Source of the DNA: an uncultured Oscillospiraceae bacterium
Lineage (GTDB): Bacteria > Bacillota > Clostridia > Oscillospirales > Oscillospiraceae
Assembly (NCBI GenBank): GCA_910587785.1
Contig: CAJUOA010000017.1
Location: forward strand, 1 to 36,952
Reading direction: 5' to 3'
Length of the DNA stretch: 36,952 nt
Below, one piece after another: positions 22,569 to 29,845 of this stretch (position 1 is the stretch's first letter; every line of letters begins with the position of its first letter). The notes under the pieces are model-generated. The model saw only the letters and a program-made list of their open reading frames with translations. It was not told the origin of the DNA and did no database searches. The position numbers and the translations under genes are program-made.

Positions 22569-23042
22569 CTAGATCGTCAAGTCGTTTTCCGATTTCAGTT
22601 CCGCCGCCTTCAGCACCAGGTGGCTGAGCAGGAAGGCCGCCAGGGCGATGGCCAAGCCCACCACGCAGACGCCCAGCCCCAGGAGCCAAACCGGAGAGCC
22701 CGCCAGGGCCTCCAGGGTCACGGTGCCTACAGCGCAGTAGCCGGTGTCCACCAGGGCACAGAAGCCGATGCCGCTGAGATAACGGGCGTTTTTGCGGCAG
22801 AAGGAGTTGTCCCGGCCCACCTCCGTGCAGATCATCCAGAACAGCACCAGGGCGATGATTATGGGGATGGCGCTGAGGCTCACCGCCGCGATACCCGGCG
22901 TCACGAGCCAGGTGACATTGGCGTCCTCCGTCCCCATCTCCCGGATGTAGTCCGGGAAGATCACCAGATAACAGAGCGCGGCCATGGCCGCAAGAAAAAG
23001 AATCACGCCCTTGAGCGTCCGCACAAGTCCCACACGTCCCAT
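22569..23042 (-). CDS. DUF2975 membrane protein
   Basis: 157 residues. Four hydrophobic segments, near 9-28, 46-70, 87-110 and 117-143, with the conserved-looking stretch GRDNSFCRKNARYLSGIGFC between the second and third, fit DUF2975. Members of this family are four-helix integral membrane proteins of unknown biochemical role, nearly always next to a short XRE regulator, as here. AGGACAAATCAATG-type start with GGAGG upstream. A consensus promoter is located 30-58 bp before the start. First gene of a five-gene operon. Confidence 0.88.
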   Translation of the reverse strand: MGRVGLVRTLKGVILFLAAMAALCYLVIFPDYIREMGTEDANVTWLVTPGIAAVSLSAIPIIIALVLFWMICTEVGRDNSFCRKNARYLSGIGFCALVDTGYCAVGTVTLEALAGSPVWLLGLGVCVVGLAIALAAFLLSHLVLKAAELKSENDLTI

Positions 23043-23071
23043 TGATTTGTCCTCCTTTTGTTGGTGTCTTC

Positions 23072-23100
23072 ATCATATCACCGGATTTCTTGTTTGTCAA
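23072..23100 (-). promoter_or_regulatory. Promoter of the DUF2975-XRE operon
   Basis: On the minus strand TTGACA (23100-23095) and TATGAT (23077-23072) are 17 bp apart. An A+T-rich inverted repeat (AAATTTAT 23104-23111, ATAAATTT 23121-23128) sits between this and the divergent mtnN promoter and could be an operator for either. Confidence 0.85.
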
Positions 23101-23134
23101 TTAAAATTTATCGAAATTCAATAAATTTTTAGAC

Positions 23135-23163
23135 TTTACCAAAACTGTGTGCTGTGCTATAAT
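23135..23163 (+). promoter_or_regulatory. Promoter of the mtnN-luxS operon
   Basis: TTTACC (23135-23140) and TATAAT (23158-23163) with a 17-bp spacer, 31 bp before the mtnN start. Confidence 0.85.
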
Positions 23164-23194
23164 AGAGGCAGTTACAAAAACTGGAGGACAAGCC

Positions 23195-23878
23195 ATGAAA
23201 ATCGGACTTTCTTACGCCCTGGAGGGCGAGATCGAGAGCATTTTGAATCATACCCAGGCCAAGCGGCTGGAGACGGCCGGCGGCGTGGACATCTACGAGA
23301 TCGAGCCGGATATCTTCGCCTTTACCGGCGGAGTGGGGAAGGTGAACGCCGCGATGGGGGCGCAGCTCTTTATCGACCGGTATCACCCGGACTGGATCGT
23401 CAATGCCGGGGTGGCGGGGAGTTTTTGGGACCTGCCGATCGGAACGATGGTTCTGGCGAGTGACTTTGTCCAGCACGACGTGGATACGACCGCCGCCGGG
23501 GACCCCATTGGGATGGTGTCCACGGTAAATCAGGTGGTGTTCCCTACGGATGAGGCGGAGCGGCTCGGCGCCATTCTCACTGCCCAGGGGGTGGAGCATC
23601 TGGTGGGCCGGGTGGCTACGGGGGATGTGTTCATGAGCGGCGGCGAGCGGGCGGACTGGGTGGCTGAGACCTTCGCGCCGGCGCTCTGCGAGATGGAGGG
23701 CGGCGCTGTGGCGCAGGTGTGCCTGCGGAACGGGGTAAAGTTTGCGGCGCTGAAGTCTGTCTCTGACCGGCTGTGCCGGGAGAACAACGCGGAGGAGTAC
23801 TTCAACTATCCGGAGGCGATGGCGAAGCTCAACGCGGTTGTGCTGCCCTTTGCGAGGGCACTGAGGGACGGGGAGTAA
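23195..23878 (+). CDS. mtnN: 5'-methylthioadenosine/S-adenosylhomocysteine nucleosidase
   Basis: 227 residues, the normal size, from the ATG at 23195 with GGAGGA before it. It cleaves adenine from S-adenosylhomocysteine and methylthioadenosine in the cytoplasm. Features of the family are KIGLSYALEGEIESIL with the catalytic Glu12, GVGKVNAA (46-53), DWIVNAGVAGSF, ATGDVFMSG, the nucleoside-binding EMEGGAVAQV (Glu166 and Glu168) and KSVSDRL with the catalytic Asp191. The product S-ribosylhomocysteine is the substrate of LuxS, encoded 26 bp downstream, so the two genes make a complete SAH recycling pathway and yield autoinducer-2 precursor. Confidence 0.95.
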   Translation: MKIGLSYALEGEIESILNHTQAKRLETAGGVDIYEIEPDIFAFTGGVGKVNAAMGAQLFIDRYHPDWIVNAGVAGSFWDLPIGTMVLASDFVQHDVDTTAAGDPIGMVSTVNQVVFPTDEAERLGAILTAQGVEHLVGRVATGDVFMSGGERADWVAETFAPALCEMEGGAVAQVCLRNGVKFAALKSVSDRLCRENNAEEYFNYPEAMAKLNAVVLPFARALRDGE

Positions 23879-23904
23879 GTCCCATTGATGAAAGGAGTAC
23901 GAAT

Positions 23905-24363
23905 ATGGAACGGATTGCCAGTTTTCAGGTGGATCACAACAAGCTGGTCCCGGGGATGTATCTCTCCCGGCGGGACGGGAATGTGACGACCTTTGACCTG
24001 CGCTTCAAGAAGCCGAACACCGGGGATCTGCTGACCAATGGGGAGATGCACTCGGTGGAGCATGTGATCGCTACGCTTTTGCGGAATGGGCGGGCGAAGG
24101 ATGCGGTGATTTATTTTGGGCCTATGGGGTGTCAGACAGGGTTTTATCTGCTTTTTGACAGCAAGCAGCTCTCTGACGCGGAGGCGGTGGAGCTGGTGAA
24201 GGAGACGTTTGCCGCCGGGGCGGTCTTTGAGGGGCCGATGCCGGGGAAGAGTGCGGCTGAGTGCGGGAATTACATCAATCTGGATGTGGAGCTGGCGAAG
24301 AAGCAGTGCGCTGTTTACAGTGAGATCGTCCGGGAGTGGACGGTGGAGAAATTGGCGTATTGA
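23905..24363 (+). CDS. luxS: S-ribosylhomocysteine lyase
   Basis: 152 residues, full length for LuxS, from an ATG preceded by AAAGGAG. The metal site is complete: HSVEH (49-53) gives the two histidines and AECGNY (Cys120) the third ligand. The catalytic cysteine is Cys76 in GPMGCQTGFYLL, with DHNKLVPGMYLS at the N-terminus. It splits S-ribosylhomocysteine into homocysteine and DPD, the precursor of autoinducer-2. With the upstream nucleosidase it detoxifies and recycles S-adenosylhomocysteine. Whether AI-2 is used for signalling here cannot be said. No U-tract terminator follows directly; a GGGCGGA/TCCGCCC hairpin lies at about 24398. Confidence 0.96.
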   Translation: MERIASFQVDHNKLVPGMYLSRRDGNVTTFDLRFKKPNTGDLLTNGEMHSVEHVIATLLRNGRAKDAVIYFGPMGCQTGFYLLFDSKQLSDAEAVELVKETFAAGAVFEGPMPGKSAAECGNYINLDVELAKKQCAVYSEIVREWTVEKLAY

Positions 24364-24825
24364 GGGGTATTGACCGGGGGCGGGCGATGATAGAGCGGGC
24401 GGATGATATCCGCCCCTACGAATGAGGGAACGATACTGCGGCAGTTTTGTGGAGGACGGCGCGCCGGGGCCGTCGCGCCCTATGAAGGGATGGGCAGTAT
24501 CGCCCGCACCGTGCCGGTGGCCCGGTAGTCTCTCCAAAGAATCGTGCTTCTCGGAGGCGAACCCAACGAAGAAGGCCAAAGGGCCAGGGAGTGGTTCCAG
24601 CGATTGGACCGGCATCGGCCCAGGGAAGTGATTGGGAAAAACCAGACAAACAGGTCGTAGCGTAAACTAAAAACCCCCGTAATGAAGGAAGATTCTCAAG
24701 AAACGTAGTTTCTTGAGCGTCTTTTTGGTTACTTTTTCCACGGGGAAAAAGTAACCGGGGGTCCGGGGCGAGAAGTCCCGGAGCTATCAAGGGAGATGAA
24801 TCTTTCAACAGGGGGAAAAACCCCG
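24364..24825. repeat. Gene-free stretch of intergenic repeat hairpins
   Basis: This stretch is full of dyads and has no convincing gene. From left to right it holds GGGCGGA-TGATA-TCCGCCC (near 24398), CGATACTGC (24431-24439) with GCAGTATCG (24494-24502) enclosing G+C-rich stems, a 10-bp stem CTCAAGAAAC/GTTTCTTGAG (24695-24717) followed by GCGTCTTTTT, a 13-bp stem GGTTACTTTTTCC/GGAAAAAGTAACC (24727-24756), and TCCGGG/CCCGGA just after. The GGTTACTTTTT and GGGCGGAT...CCGCCCC motifs look like dispersed intergenic repeats of this bacterial group (recollection, not checked). The stem at 24695-24717 with its T-run may act as the luxS terminator. Confidence 0.6.
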
Positions 24826-24854
24826 TTGACATCTCTCTCCAAATGTGCTATTCT
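24826..24854 (+). promoter_or_regulatory. Promoter of the corrinoid-type importer operon
   Basis: TTGACA (24826-24831) and TATTCT (24849-24854) with a 17-bp spacer, directly before the cobalamin riboswitch. Confidence 0.85.
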
Positions 24855-24867
24855 TTCGACAAATCAA

Positions 24868-25090
24868 GAAGCAAGGCTGTCCAGTGGCCCCGGCGGGGAA
24901 AACAGAACCGCCGGGGATAAAAGGGAAGTCGGGTTTGATCCCCGCACGAACGGGTCACTGTAATCACCGAGCGTCCCCCGCCGCGTACCGTAAGGTATGC
25001 GGAGTAAACCGCCATTGCGGCTTTGGCCGTGAGAAGGCGAGGAGGGGCGTGACGACGTGGAGTCAGGAAACCTGCTGGAACAGCCGGAAG
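24868..25090 (+). promoter_or_regulatory. Cobalamin riboswitch upstream of the importer operon
   Basis: Conserved parts in order are AAAAGGGAAGTCGGGTTT (24920 region), GATCCCCGCACGAACGGGTC with CACTGTAA, and the B12 box GAGTCAGGAAACCTGCTGG (around 25069). These are the core and kissing-loop elements of the cobalamin aptamer. The expression platform is the strong terminator at 25197-25234, 20 bp before the permease gene. When corrinoid is bound, the operon should be switched off. Confidence 0.9.
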
Positions 25091-25196
25091 AAGGGCCTCC
25101 CATACTCAGGCACTTTTCCGCGTTTTGCAGACGAGAACAGCTTGAGCCGCAGTACGGGCGTGGGCCCGGCCGGCCCAGGCTCGCTTGGTACGCGGC

Positions 25197-25234
25197 AAAA
25201 TGGGACCGCCCTTTCGGGGGCGGCCCCATTTTTT
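25197..25234 (+). terminator. Riboswitch-controlled intrinsic terminator
   Basis: AATGGGACCGCC and GGCGGCCCCATT form a long stem with one mismatch around TTTCGG, followed by a T-run to 25234. It ends 20 bp before the permease start and is the expression platform of the cobalamin riboswitch. Confidence 0.85.
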
Positions 25235-25254
25235 GCGGGAAAGGCGGCGTATTT

Positions 25255-26343
25255 ATGAAAGAAAAGAGCGGCAGGCTCCCGGTCTGGAGCCGGTTTCTGC
25301 TGTCCACGGCCCTCTTGACGGCCCTGCTGGCCTGGGGGCTGGTGCTGAACGTGAATACCGGGAGTGTGGACATCCCGGCGGGGGAGGTGTTCCGCCTGAC
25401 GGGCGGGGCCCTCCGGGCGGCGGGGAGAGACCTGCTCCGAGGCGGGAACGCCCTGGAGACGCTTATCAGCGCCTCCACGGAGAGCCGCATCATCTTCAGC
25501 ATCCGGATGCCCCGGATGCTCCTGGCGGCGATTTTGGGCGGGGCGCTGTCGGTGTCCGGGTTCCTGCTCCAGACCTTCTTTCGCAACCCCATCGCCGGGC
25601 CTTTTGTGCTGGGCATCTCCTCGGGGGCGAAGATGGTGGTGAGCTTTACCATCATCTTTGCCGCCCGGTTCGTCTCCCAGGTGTCCTCGGCGCTGATGGT
25701 CCTCTCGGCCTTCGCCGGGTCATTGGTCATCACGGGGGTGGTGCTCCTCTTCTCCCAGCGGGCGCGGAATATGTCCATGCTCCTGGTCATCGGGATCATG
25801 GTGGGCTACATCTGCTCGGCGGTGACGGACTTTTTCATCACCTTCGCCAAGGAGCAGGATATCGTGAACCTGACCAGCTGGTCCATGGGCAGCTTCTCCG
25901 GAGCAAACTGGAGCGGCGTGGGCGCCACGGCGGCGCTGTGCCTGGGGGGCCTCGCGGCGGCGTGGCTCCTGAGCAAGCCCATGGGAGCCTACGCCCTGGG
26001 GGAGGGCTACGCCCAGAGCCTGGGGATCAACATCAAGCTCTTCCGGGCGGCGCTGATTCTGCTGAGCAGCCTCCTCTCCGCCTGCGTCACCGCCTTTGCG
26101 GGGCCCATCTCCTTTGTGGGCATCGCGGTGCCCCACATCACCCGGTCCCTGCTGGGCACTGCCCGTCCGGCCCTGGTGATCCCGGCCTGCTATCTCTGCG
26201 GCGCGGTGTTCTGCATCTTCTGCGACCTCATCGCCCGCACGGCCTTCGCCCCCGCCGAGCTGGCCATCGGCACCGTCACCTCCGCTTTCGGCGCGCCGGT
26301 GGTCATCGCCATGATGCTCCGCCGGCAGCGCCGGGAACAGTAG
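25255..26343 (+). CDS. btuC: FecCD/BtuC-family ABC importer permease (probable corrinoid)
   Basis: 362 residues from the ATG at 25255, after the riboswitch terminator; the longer frame to 25057 would start inside the riboswitch. It is a multi-span FecCD permease with about ten hydrophobic segments and family motifs: SRIIFSIRMPRMLLAAILGG, ALSVSGFLLQTFFRNPIAGP, LGISSGAK, and GPISFVGIAVPHITR, the loop that contacts the ATPase. It would form the channel with the ATPase 10 bp downstream. The cobalamin riboswitch points to a corrinoid substrate, although the family also carries iron-siderophores and haem. Confidence 0.88.
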   Translation: MKEKSGRLPVWSRFLLSTALLTALLAWGLVLNVNTGSVDIPAGEVFRLTGGALRAAGRDLLRGGNALETLISASTESRIIFSIRMPRMLLAAILGGALSVSGFLLQTFFRNPIAGPFVLGISSGAKMVVSFTIIFAARFVSQVSSALMVLSAFAGSLVITGVVLLFSQRARNMSMLLVIGIMVGYICSAVTDFFITFAKEQDIVNLTSWSMGSFSGANWSGVGATAALCLGGLAAAWLLSKPMGAYALGEGYAQSLGINIKLFRAALILLSSLLSACVTAFAGPISFVGIAVPHITRSLLGTARPALVIPACYLCGAVFCIFCDLIARTAFAPAELAIGTVTSAFGAPVVIAMMLRRQRREQ

Positions 26344-26353
26344 GAGGTCCGCC

Positions 26354-27478
26354 ATGTCCTACTTTGAGACCCGGGGCCTGGCCGTGGGCTATAACGGGCA
26401 GGTCCTGATCCACGACATCGATATCAGCATCGAAAAGGGCAAGATTCTGACTCTCATCGGCCCCAACGGCGCGGGCAAGAGCACCATCCTCAAGTCCATC
26501 ACCCGCCACCTGCAAAAGATCGGCGGGGAGGTGTCCATCGGCGGCCGGGACGTGTACCGCTGGGCGGCCAGGGAGATGGCCCGGCAGGTGGCGGTGGTGC
26601 TCACGGACCGCATCCGGCCTGAGCTCATGACTTGCGGCGAGGTGGTGGCCGCGGGGCGCTACCCCTACACCAATGCCCTGGGACGCCTCACGGCGGCGGA
26701 CCGGGAGATCGTCCGGCAGTCCCTGGAGCGGGTCCACGCCCTGGAACTGGAGGACCGGGATTTCTCCACCCTCTCCGACGGACAGCGCCAGCGGGTCATG
26801 CTGGCCCGTGCCCTGTGTCAGGAGCCGGAGGTTATCGTCCTGGACGAGCCCACCGCCTATCTGGACATCCGCCACAAGATCGAACTGCTGGACATCCTCC
26901 GGGAGATGGCCCGGGAGAAGGGCATCACCGTGGTCATGAGCCTCCACGAGATCGACTTGGCCACAAAAATTTCCGACTACCTCATCTGCGTCAAAGGGGA
27001 CGCCATCGACCGCTTCGGCCCGCCGGAGGAGATCTTCGCTCCGGAGACCATCGACCGGCTCTACGGTATCCGGCACGGGTCCTACAACCTGCTCTTCGGC
27101 AGTGTGGAGCTGACCCGGCCCGCTGGGCCCCCGGAGGTGTTCGTGACTGCCGGGGCCGGGTACGGTATCCCCTGCTACCGGGCGCTGCAGAAGCACCAGA
27201 TCCCCTTCGCCACGGGCATCCTCTTTGAAAACGACGTGGACTGTCAGGTGGCTGGGGAGCTCAGCGAGCACGTCGTCCTCACCCCGGCCTTCGAGCCCAT
27301 CGGCGCGGACGCCTGCCGGGCGGCGGAGGACCTGCTGGTCCGGACAAAGGCCGTCATCGACGCCGGGACTCCGGCGGGCGCCTTGAACCGCCCCAACCGG
27401 GACCTGCTGGACTTCGCCCGGGCGCGGGGCATCAGCGTGTACCCGGGATGGAAGGAGTACCTGCGCACCCTCTCTTGA
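26354..27478 (+). CDS. btuD: ABC importer ATPase (BtuD/FecE-like) with C-terminal extension
   Basis: 374 residues, GGAGG before the ATG. ATPase core: Walker A GPNGAGKST (36-44), Q-loop region VVLTDRIRPE, signature LSDGQRQR (140-147; D in place of the usual G), Walker B VIVLDEPTAYLD (160-171) and switch His in MSLHEIDLA. The family is normally about 255 residues; here about 120 more follow (from near 255: RPAGPPEVFVTAGAGYGIPC to the end). That tail looks like a separate small alpha/beta domain and may sense a ligand; its role is unknown. It drives import with the preceding permease. The lipoprotein gene follows after 59 bp. Confidence 0.88.
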   Translation: MSYFETRGLAVGYNGQVLIHDIDISIEKGKILTLIGPNGAGKSTILKSITRHLQKIGGEVSIGGRDVYRWAAREMARQVAVVLTDRIRPELMTCGEVVAAGRYPYTNALGRLTAADREIVRQSLERVHALELEDRDFSTLSDGQRQRVMLARALCQEPEVIVLDEPTAYLDIRHKIELLDILREMAREKGITVVMSLHEIDLATKISDYLICVKGDAIDRFGPPEEIFAPETIDRLYGIRHGSYNLLFGSVELTRPAGPPEVFVTAGAGYGIPCYRALQKHQIPFATGILFENDVDCQVAGELSEHVVLTPAFEPIGADACRAAEDLLVRTKAVIDAGTPAGALNRPNRDLLDFARARGISVYPGWKEYLRTLS

Positions 27479-27537
27479 ACCCGCCTCCGCCCCCATCGGA
27501 GTGGTTGATAAGATCACAAAAAAGAAGGAGAACACCG

Positions 27538-28755
27538 ATGAAAAAGACAAGTACACGCATTTTGCCCCTGCTCCTGGCCCTTTTGACGGCCCTGGGCGCT
27601 CTGACGGCCTGCGGCGGTCAGGAGAAGCCCTCCGAGCCGGAAAACACCCCGTCCCAGCAGGAGCCCGCAGCTGCCGGGCCCCAGACGCCTCCCGAGCAGC
27701 CGGAGGAGAGCGCCGATGGCAAGCTGGTCCTGGAGGGGGCCATGCCCCTGGACTATGCGGAGGGCTTCCACATCGACCTCTATGAGGGCGGCTACCGCAT
27801 GATCACCGCCGGGAGCGGCACCGGGGAGCAGTACCTGGTGGTGCCGGAGGGCAAGAGCGTGCCCGAGGACCTGGATTCCGCAGTGAAGGTCCTCCAGCAG
27901 CCCATTGAGAACGTCTACATCGCCAGCACCGGCATGGTCTCCCTCCTGGACGCCATCGGCGCGCTGGACGCGGTGAAGCTGGTGGGCAGCGAGGTCAGCG
28001 GCTGGTACATCGACGGCGTGGTGGAGCGCATGGAGGACGGGCGCATCGAATTCGGCGGCAAGTACAGCGAACCGGACTACGAGCAGATGACCGCCAAGGG
28101 CATCCAGCTCCACGTGGACACCACCATGGTCAACAACAACCCCGAGGTCCTGGAGAAGTTCGACGAGCTGGGCATCCCCAACTTTGTGGAGACCTCCTCC
28201 GCCGAGGGCCACCCCCTGGCCCGGGTGGAGTGGGTCAAGGTCTTCGGCGTGATCCTGGGCTATGAGGAGGAGGCCCAGCGGTACTTTGACGGGCAGAAGG
28301 CCCTCCTGGAGGCCGCCACCGCCGCCGAGTCCTCCGGCAAGACCGTGGCCATGGGCTACATCACCTCCAGCGACAAGTGCTACGCCCGCAACGGCGGCGA
28401 CTACATGGCCCAGATGATCGGCCTGGCCGGGGGCGAGTACATCCGCGCGGACATGAAGCCCGGCGAGGGCGGCAACAGCAACCTGACCTTCGAGGAATGG
28501 TACGCCGGGTTCAAGGACGCGGACTGCCTGTTCTACGTCAACTTCGCCCGCTCCTTCGAGTCCCTGGACGACATGATCGCCTATAACCCCCTCTTCGCGG
28601 ACTTCAAGAGCGTCCAGAACGGCAGCGTCTGGGTCACCTCCAAGGACTTCACCCAGTCCACCGCCGCCATCGCCTCCATCGTCTCCGACATGAGCCAGAT
28701 TCTCGCCAGCGAGGACGGGGATGTCACCACGGACCACCTCATCAAGCTGAGCTGA
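27538..28755 (+). CDS. btuF: Substrate-binding lipoprotein of the importer (BtuF/FepB-type)
   Basis: 405 residues from the ATG at 27538, preceded by GAAGGAG. The lipoprotein signal ends in lipobox LTAC (Cys25). A Pro/Glu/Gln-rich linker (about 28-62) is followed by a type III periplasmic-binding fold: EGFHIDLYEGGYRMITAGSG, NVYIASTGMVSLLDAIGALD, VKLVGSEVSGWYIDG, IQLHVDTTMVNNNPEVLEKF, LARVEWVKVFGVILGYEEEA, GKTVAMGYITSSDKCYARNG and DADCLFYVNF. It should capture the corrinoid (or siderophore) outside the cell and deliver it to the permease. Last gene of the riboswitch-controlled operon. Confidence 0.85.
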   Translation: MKKTSTRILPLLLALLTALGALTACGGQEKPSEPENTPSQQEPAAAGPQTPPEQPEESADGKLVLEGAMPLDYAEGFHIDLYEGGYRMITAGSGTGEQYLVVPEGKSVPEDLDSAVKVLQQPIENVYIASTGMVSLLDAIGALDAVKLVGSEVSGWYIDGVVERMEDGRIEFGGKYSEPDYEQMTAKGIQLHVDTTMVNNNPEVLEKFDELGIPNFVETSSAEGHPLARVEWVKVFGVILGYEEEAQRYFDGQKALLEAATAAESSGKTVAMGYITSSDKCYARNGGDYMAQMIGLAGGEYIRADMKPGEGGNSNLTFEEWYAGFKDADCLFYVNFARSFESLDDMIAYNPLFADFKSVQNGSVWVTSKDFTQSTAAIASIVSDMSQILASEDGDVTTDHLIKLS

Positions 28756-28799
28756 CCGTGCCCTGTAAATAGAAAAATGCAATAAATCCTGCAAAACCC

Positions 28800-28828
28800 T
28801 TTACAAAGCCGCCGCCCTGTGCTATACT
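28800..28828 (+). promoter_or_regulatory. Promoter of the orphan cobalamin riboswitch transcript
   Basis: TTTACA (28800-28805) and TATACT (28823-28828) with a 17-bp spacer, 45 bp past the btuF stop, so this riboswitch is transcribed independently. Confidence 0.8.
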
Positions 28829-28845
28829 GAATACAAGTTCATATG

Positions 28846-28956
28846 GTGCCAAACCGCAGCCGCTCCGGCGGCGCGTGGAATCGGGTGGGAAGCCCGGCGA
28901 GTCGGTCACTGTGATGCCTCCTCGGAGGATAAGTCAGATACACGGCGGTTTGGCGG
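28846..28956 (+). promoter_or_regulatory. Second cobalamin riboswitch (orphan)
   Basis: A closing stem GCCAAACCGC (28848-28857) pairs perfectly with GCGGTTTGGC (28945-28954). Between lie TGGAATCGGGTGGGAAGCCC, the GTCACTGTGA core and the B12 box AAGTCAGATAC (28931-28941), all in the expected order. The 3' closing arm can instead pair with GAAACCG at 28966-28972, a built-in switch. The only things downstream on this strand are terminators; the next gene is on the opposite strand. Confidence 0.85.
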
Positions 28957-29018
28957 CATTCTGCCGAAACCGGAAGTGCGCTTTCAGTTCGGCCTCGCTG
29001 TATCCGCAGCGGGGCTTC

Positions 29019-29050
29019 GTGCTCCGTGTTTTGGCGCGGGGCACTTTTTT
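29019..29050 (+). terminator. Terminator of the orphan riboswitch
   Basis: GTGCTCCGTG (29019-29028) pairs with CGCGGGGCAC (29035-29044) allowing G-U pairs, followed by six T (29045-29050). Confidence 0.8.
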
Positions 29051-29135
29051 CGTGTTTCCTCCGGCGCCAATGGGGAGGCGCCGGGAAACAAATATACCAC
29101 TCTCTTTTCATGATCGGCTCTGTATGGAAAAAAGG

Positions 29136-29174
29136 AAGCGCCTCCCGGGTCTCAAGACCGCCCGGGAGGCGCTT
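29136..29174. terminator. Strong hairpin between convergent transcripts, terminator of the guanine-deaminase operon
   Basis: Perfect 14-bp arms 29136-29149 and 29161-29174 (AAGCGCCTCCCGGG and its complement). On the minus strand it is followed by CCTTTTTTCC, 15 bp after the last gene of that operon. It would also stop plus-strand read-through from the orphan riboswitch. Bases 29051-29130 hold one more imperfect hairpin (GTTTCC...GGAAAC) and no gene. Confidence 0.85.
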
Positions 29175-29188
29175 TCCTCTGCCGGGGG

Positions 29189-29839
29189 CTACTCCGGCTT
29201 GATATGGGGCAGGTTCCAGTGGTACCGGACGGCGAGGAACCGGATCAGGATCACCACCACGGGTGAAACTACCATGGCGGGGATCTGTCCAAAGCCCCGG
29301 TAGATCCATACGCAGCTCACCGCCCCCGCCACAGAGGCGCAGGCGTACACATGCTTGACCAGGATGTAGGGCGGCACACCGGCCATCATGTCCCGCAGGA
29401 CGCCGCCGCCCACCCCCGTCAAGGTCCCCAGGACAGTGAGGAGGAAGGTGTTCTCCAGGTATCCGCTGCTGATGCCCGTGGCCACGCCGGAGGCGGTGAA
29501 GATGCCCAGGCCCACCGCGTCCATGGCCAGCATGGCCCGCTCATAGACCGCGCCGAAGCTCCCCTTCTGGAGGAGGGAGCGTCTGAAATAGGACACGGCA
29601 AACACCGCCAGGGCCGTCAGGATGGCGGCCGTCGTGTATACCGGCCGGATGAGCGCCCCAGGCACAGTCCCCAGGATGATATCCCGGGTCATGCCGCCGC
29701 CCACAGCGGTGATGCACCCCAATACACATACGCCAAACACGTCCATGCCCCGGCGGATGCCCACCATGGCCCCGGAGGCCGCAAAGGCCACTGTGCCCGC
29801 CAGCTCCAGGGCGATGACGATCAGAGTTCTCGTATCCAT
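29189..29839 (-). CDS. TRIC/UPF0126-family membrane protein
   Basis: 216 residues, the usual size of UPF0126 (bacterial TRIC, also annotated glycine transporter domain) proteins. The protein consists of two similar halves of three spans each, each with the family hallmark of a glycine-rich kinked helix ending in Gly-Gly-(Met/Val)-x-Arg-Asp: CITAVGGGMTRDIILG in the first half and TLTGVGGGVLRDMMAGVPP in the second. Family members form trimeric channels for cations; the natural role in bacteria is not settled. The start is 6 bp after the upstream stop, with only a weak ribosome site, so it is probably translated by coupling. Last gene of the guanine-riboswitch operon. Confidence 0.9.
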   Translation of the reverse strand: MDTRTLIVIALELAGTVAFAASGAMVGIRRGMDVFGVCVLGCITAVGGGMTRDIILGTVPGALIRPVYTTAAILTALAVFAVSYFRRSLLQKGSFGAVYERAMLAMDAVGLGIFTASGVATGISSGYLENTFLLTVLGTLTGVGGGVLRDMMAGVPPYILVKHVYACASVAGAVSCVWIYRGFGQIPAMVVSPVVVILIRFLAVRYHWNLPHIKPE

Positions 29840-29845
29840 GGCGGG

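Noticed and set aside
24416..24832. Minus-strand reading frame of 138 codons in the repeat region
   Set aside because: It crosses several inverted repeats, has no ribosome site or recognisable domain, and its sequence is explained by repeat hairpins.
25057..25254. N-terminal extension of the permease reading frame
   Set aside because: It would begin inside the cobalamin riboswitch and read through its terminator. The ATG at 25255 directly follows the terminator and starts a normal permease.
28839..29309. Reading frames of 156 (minus) and 142 (plus) codons over the second riboswitch
   Set aside because: Both run through the aptamer and terminator hairpins, and neither has a ribosome site. 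I therefore do not treat the plus-strand one as the target of the riboswitch.
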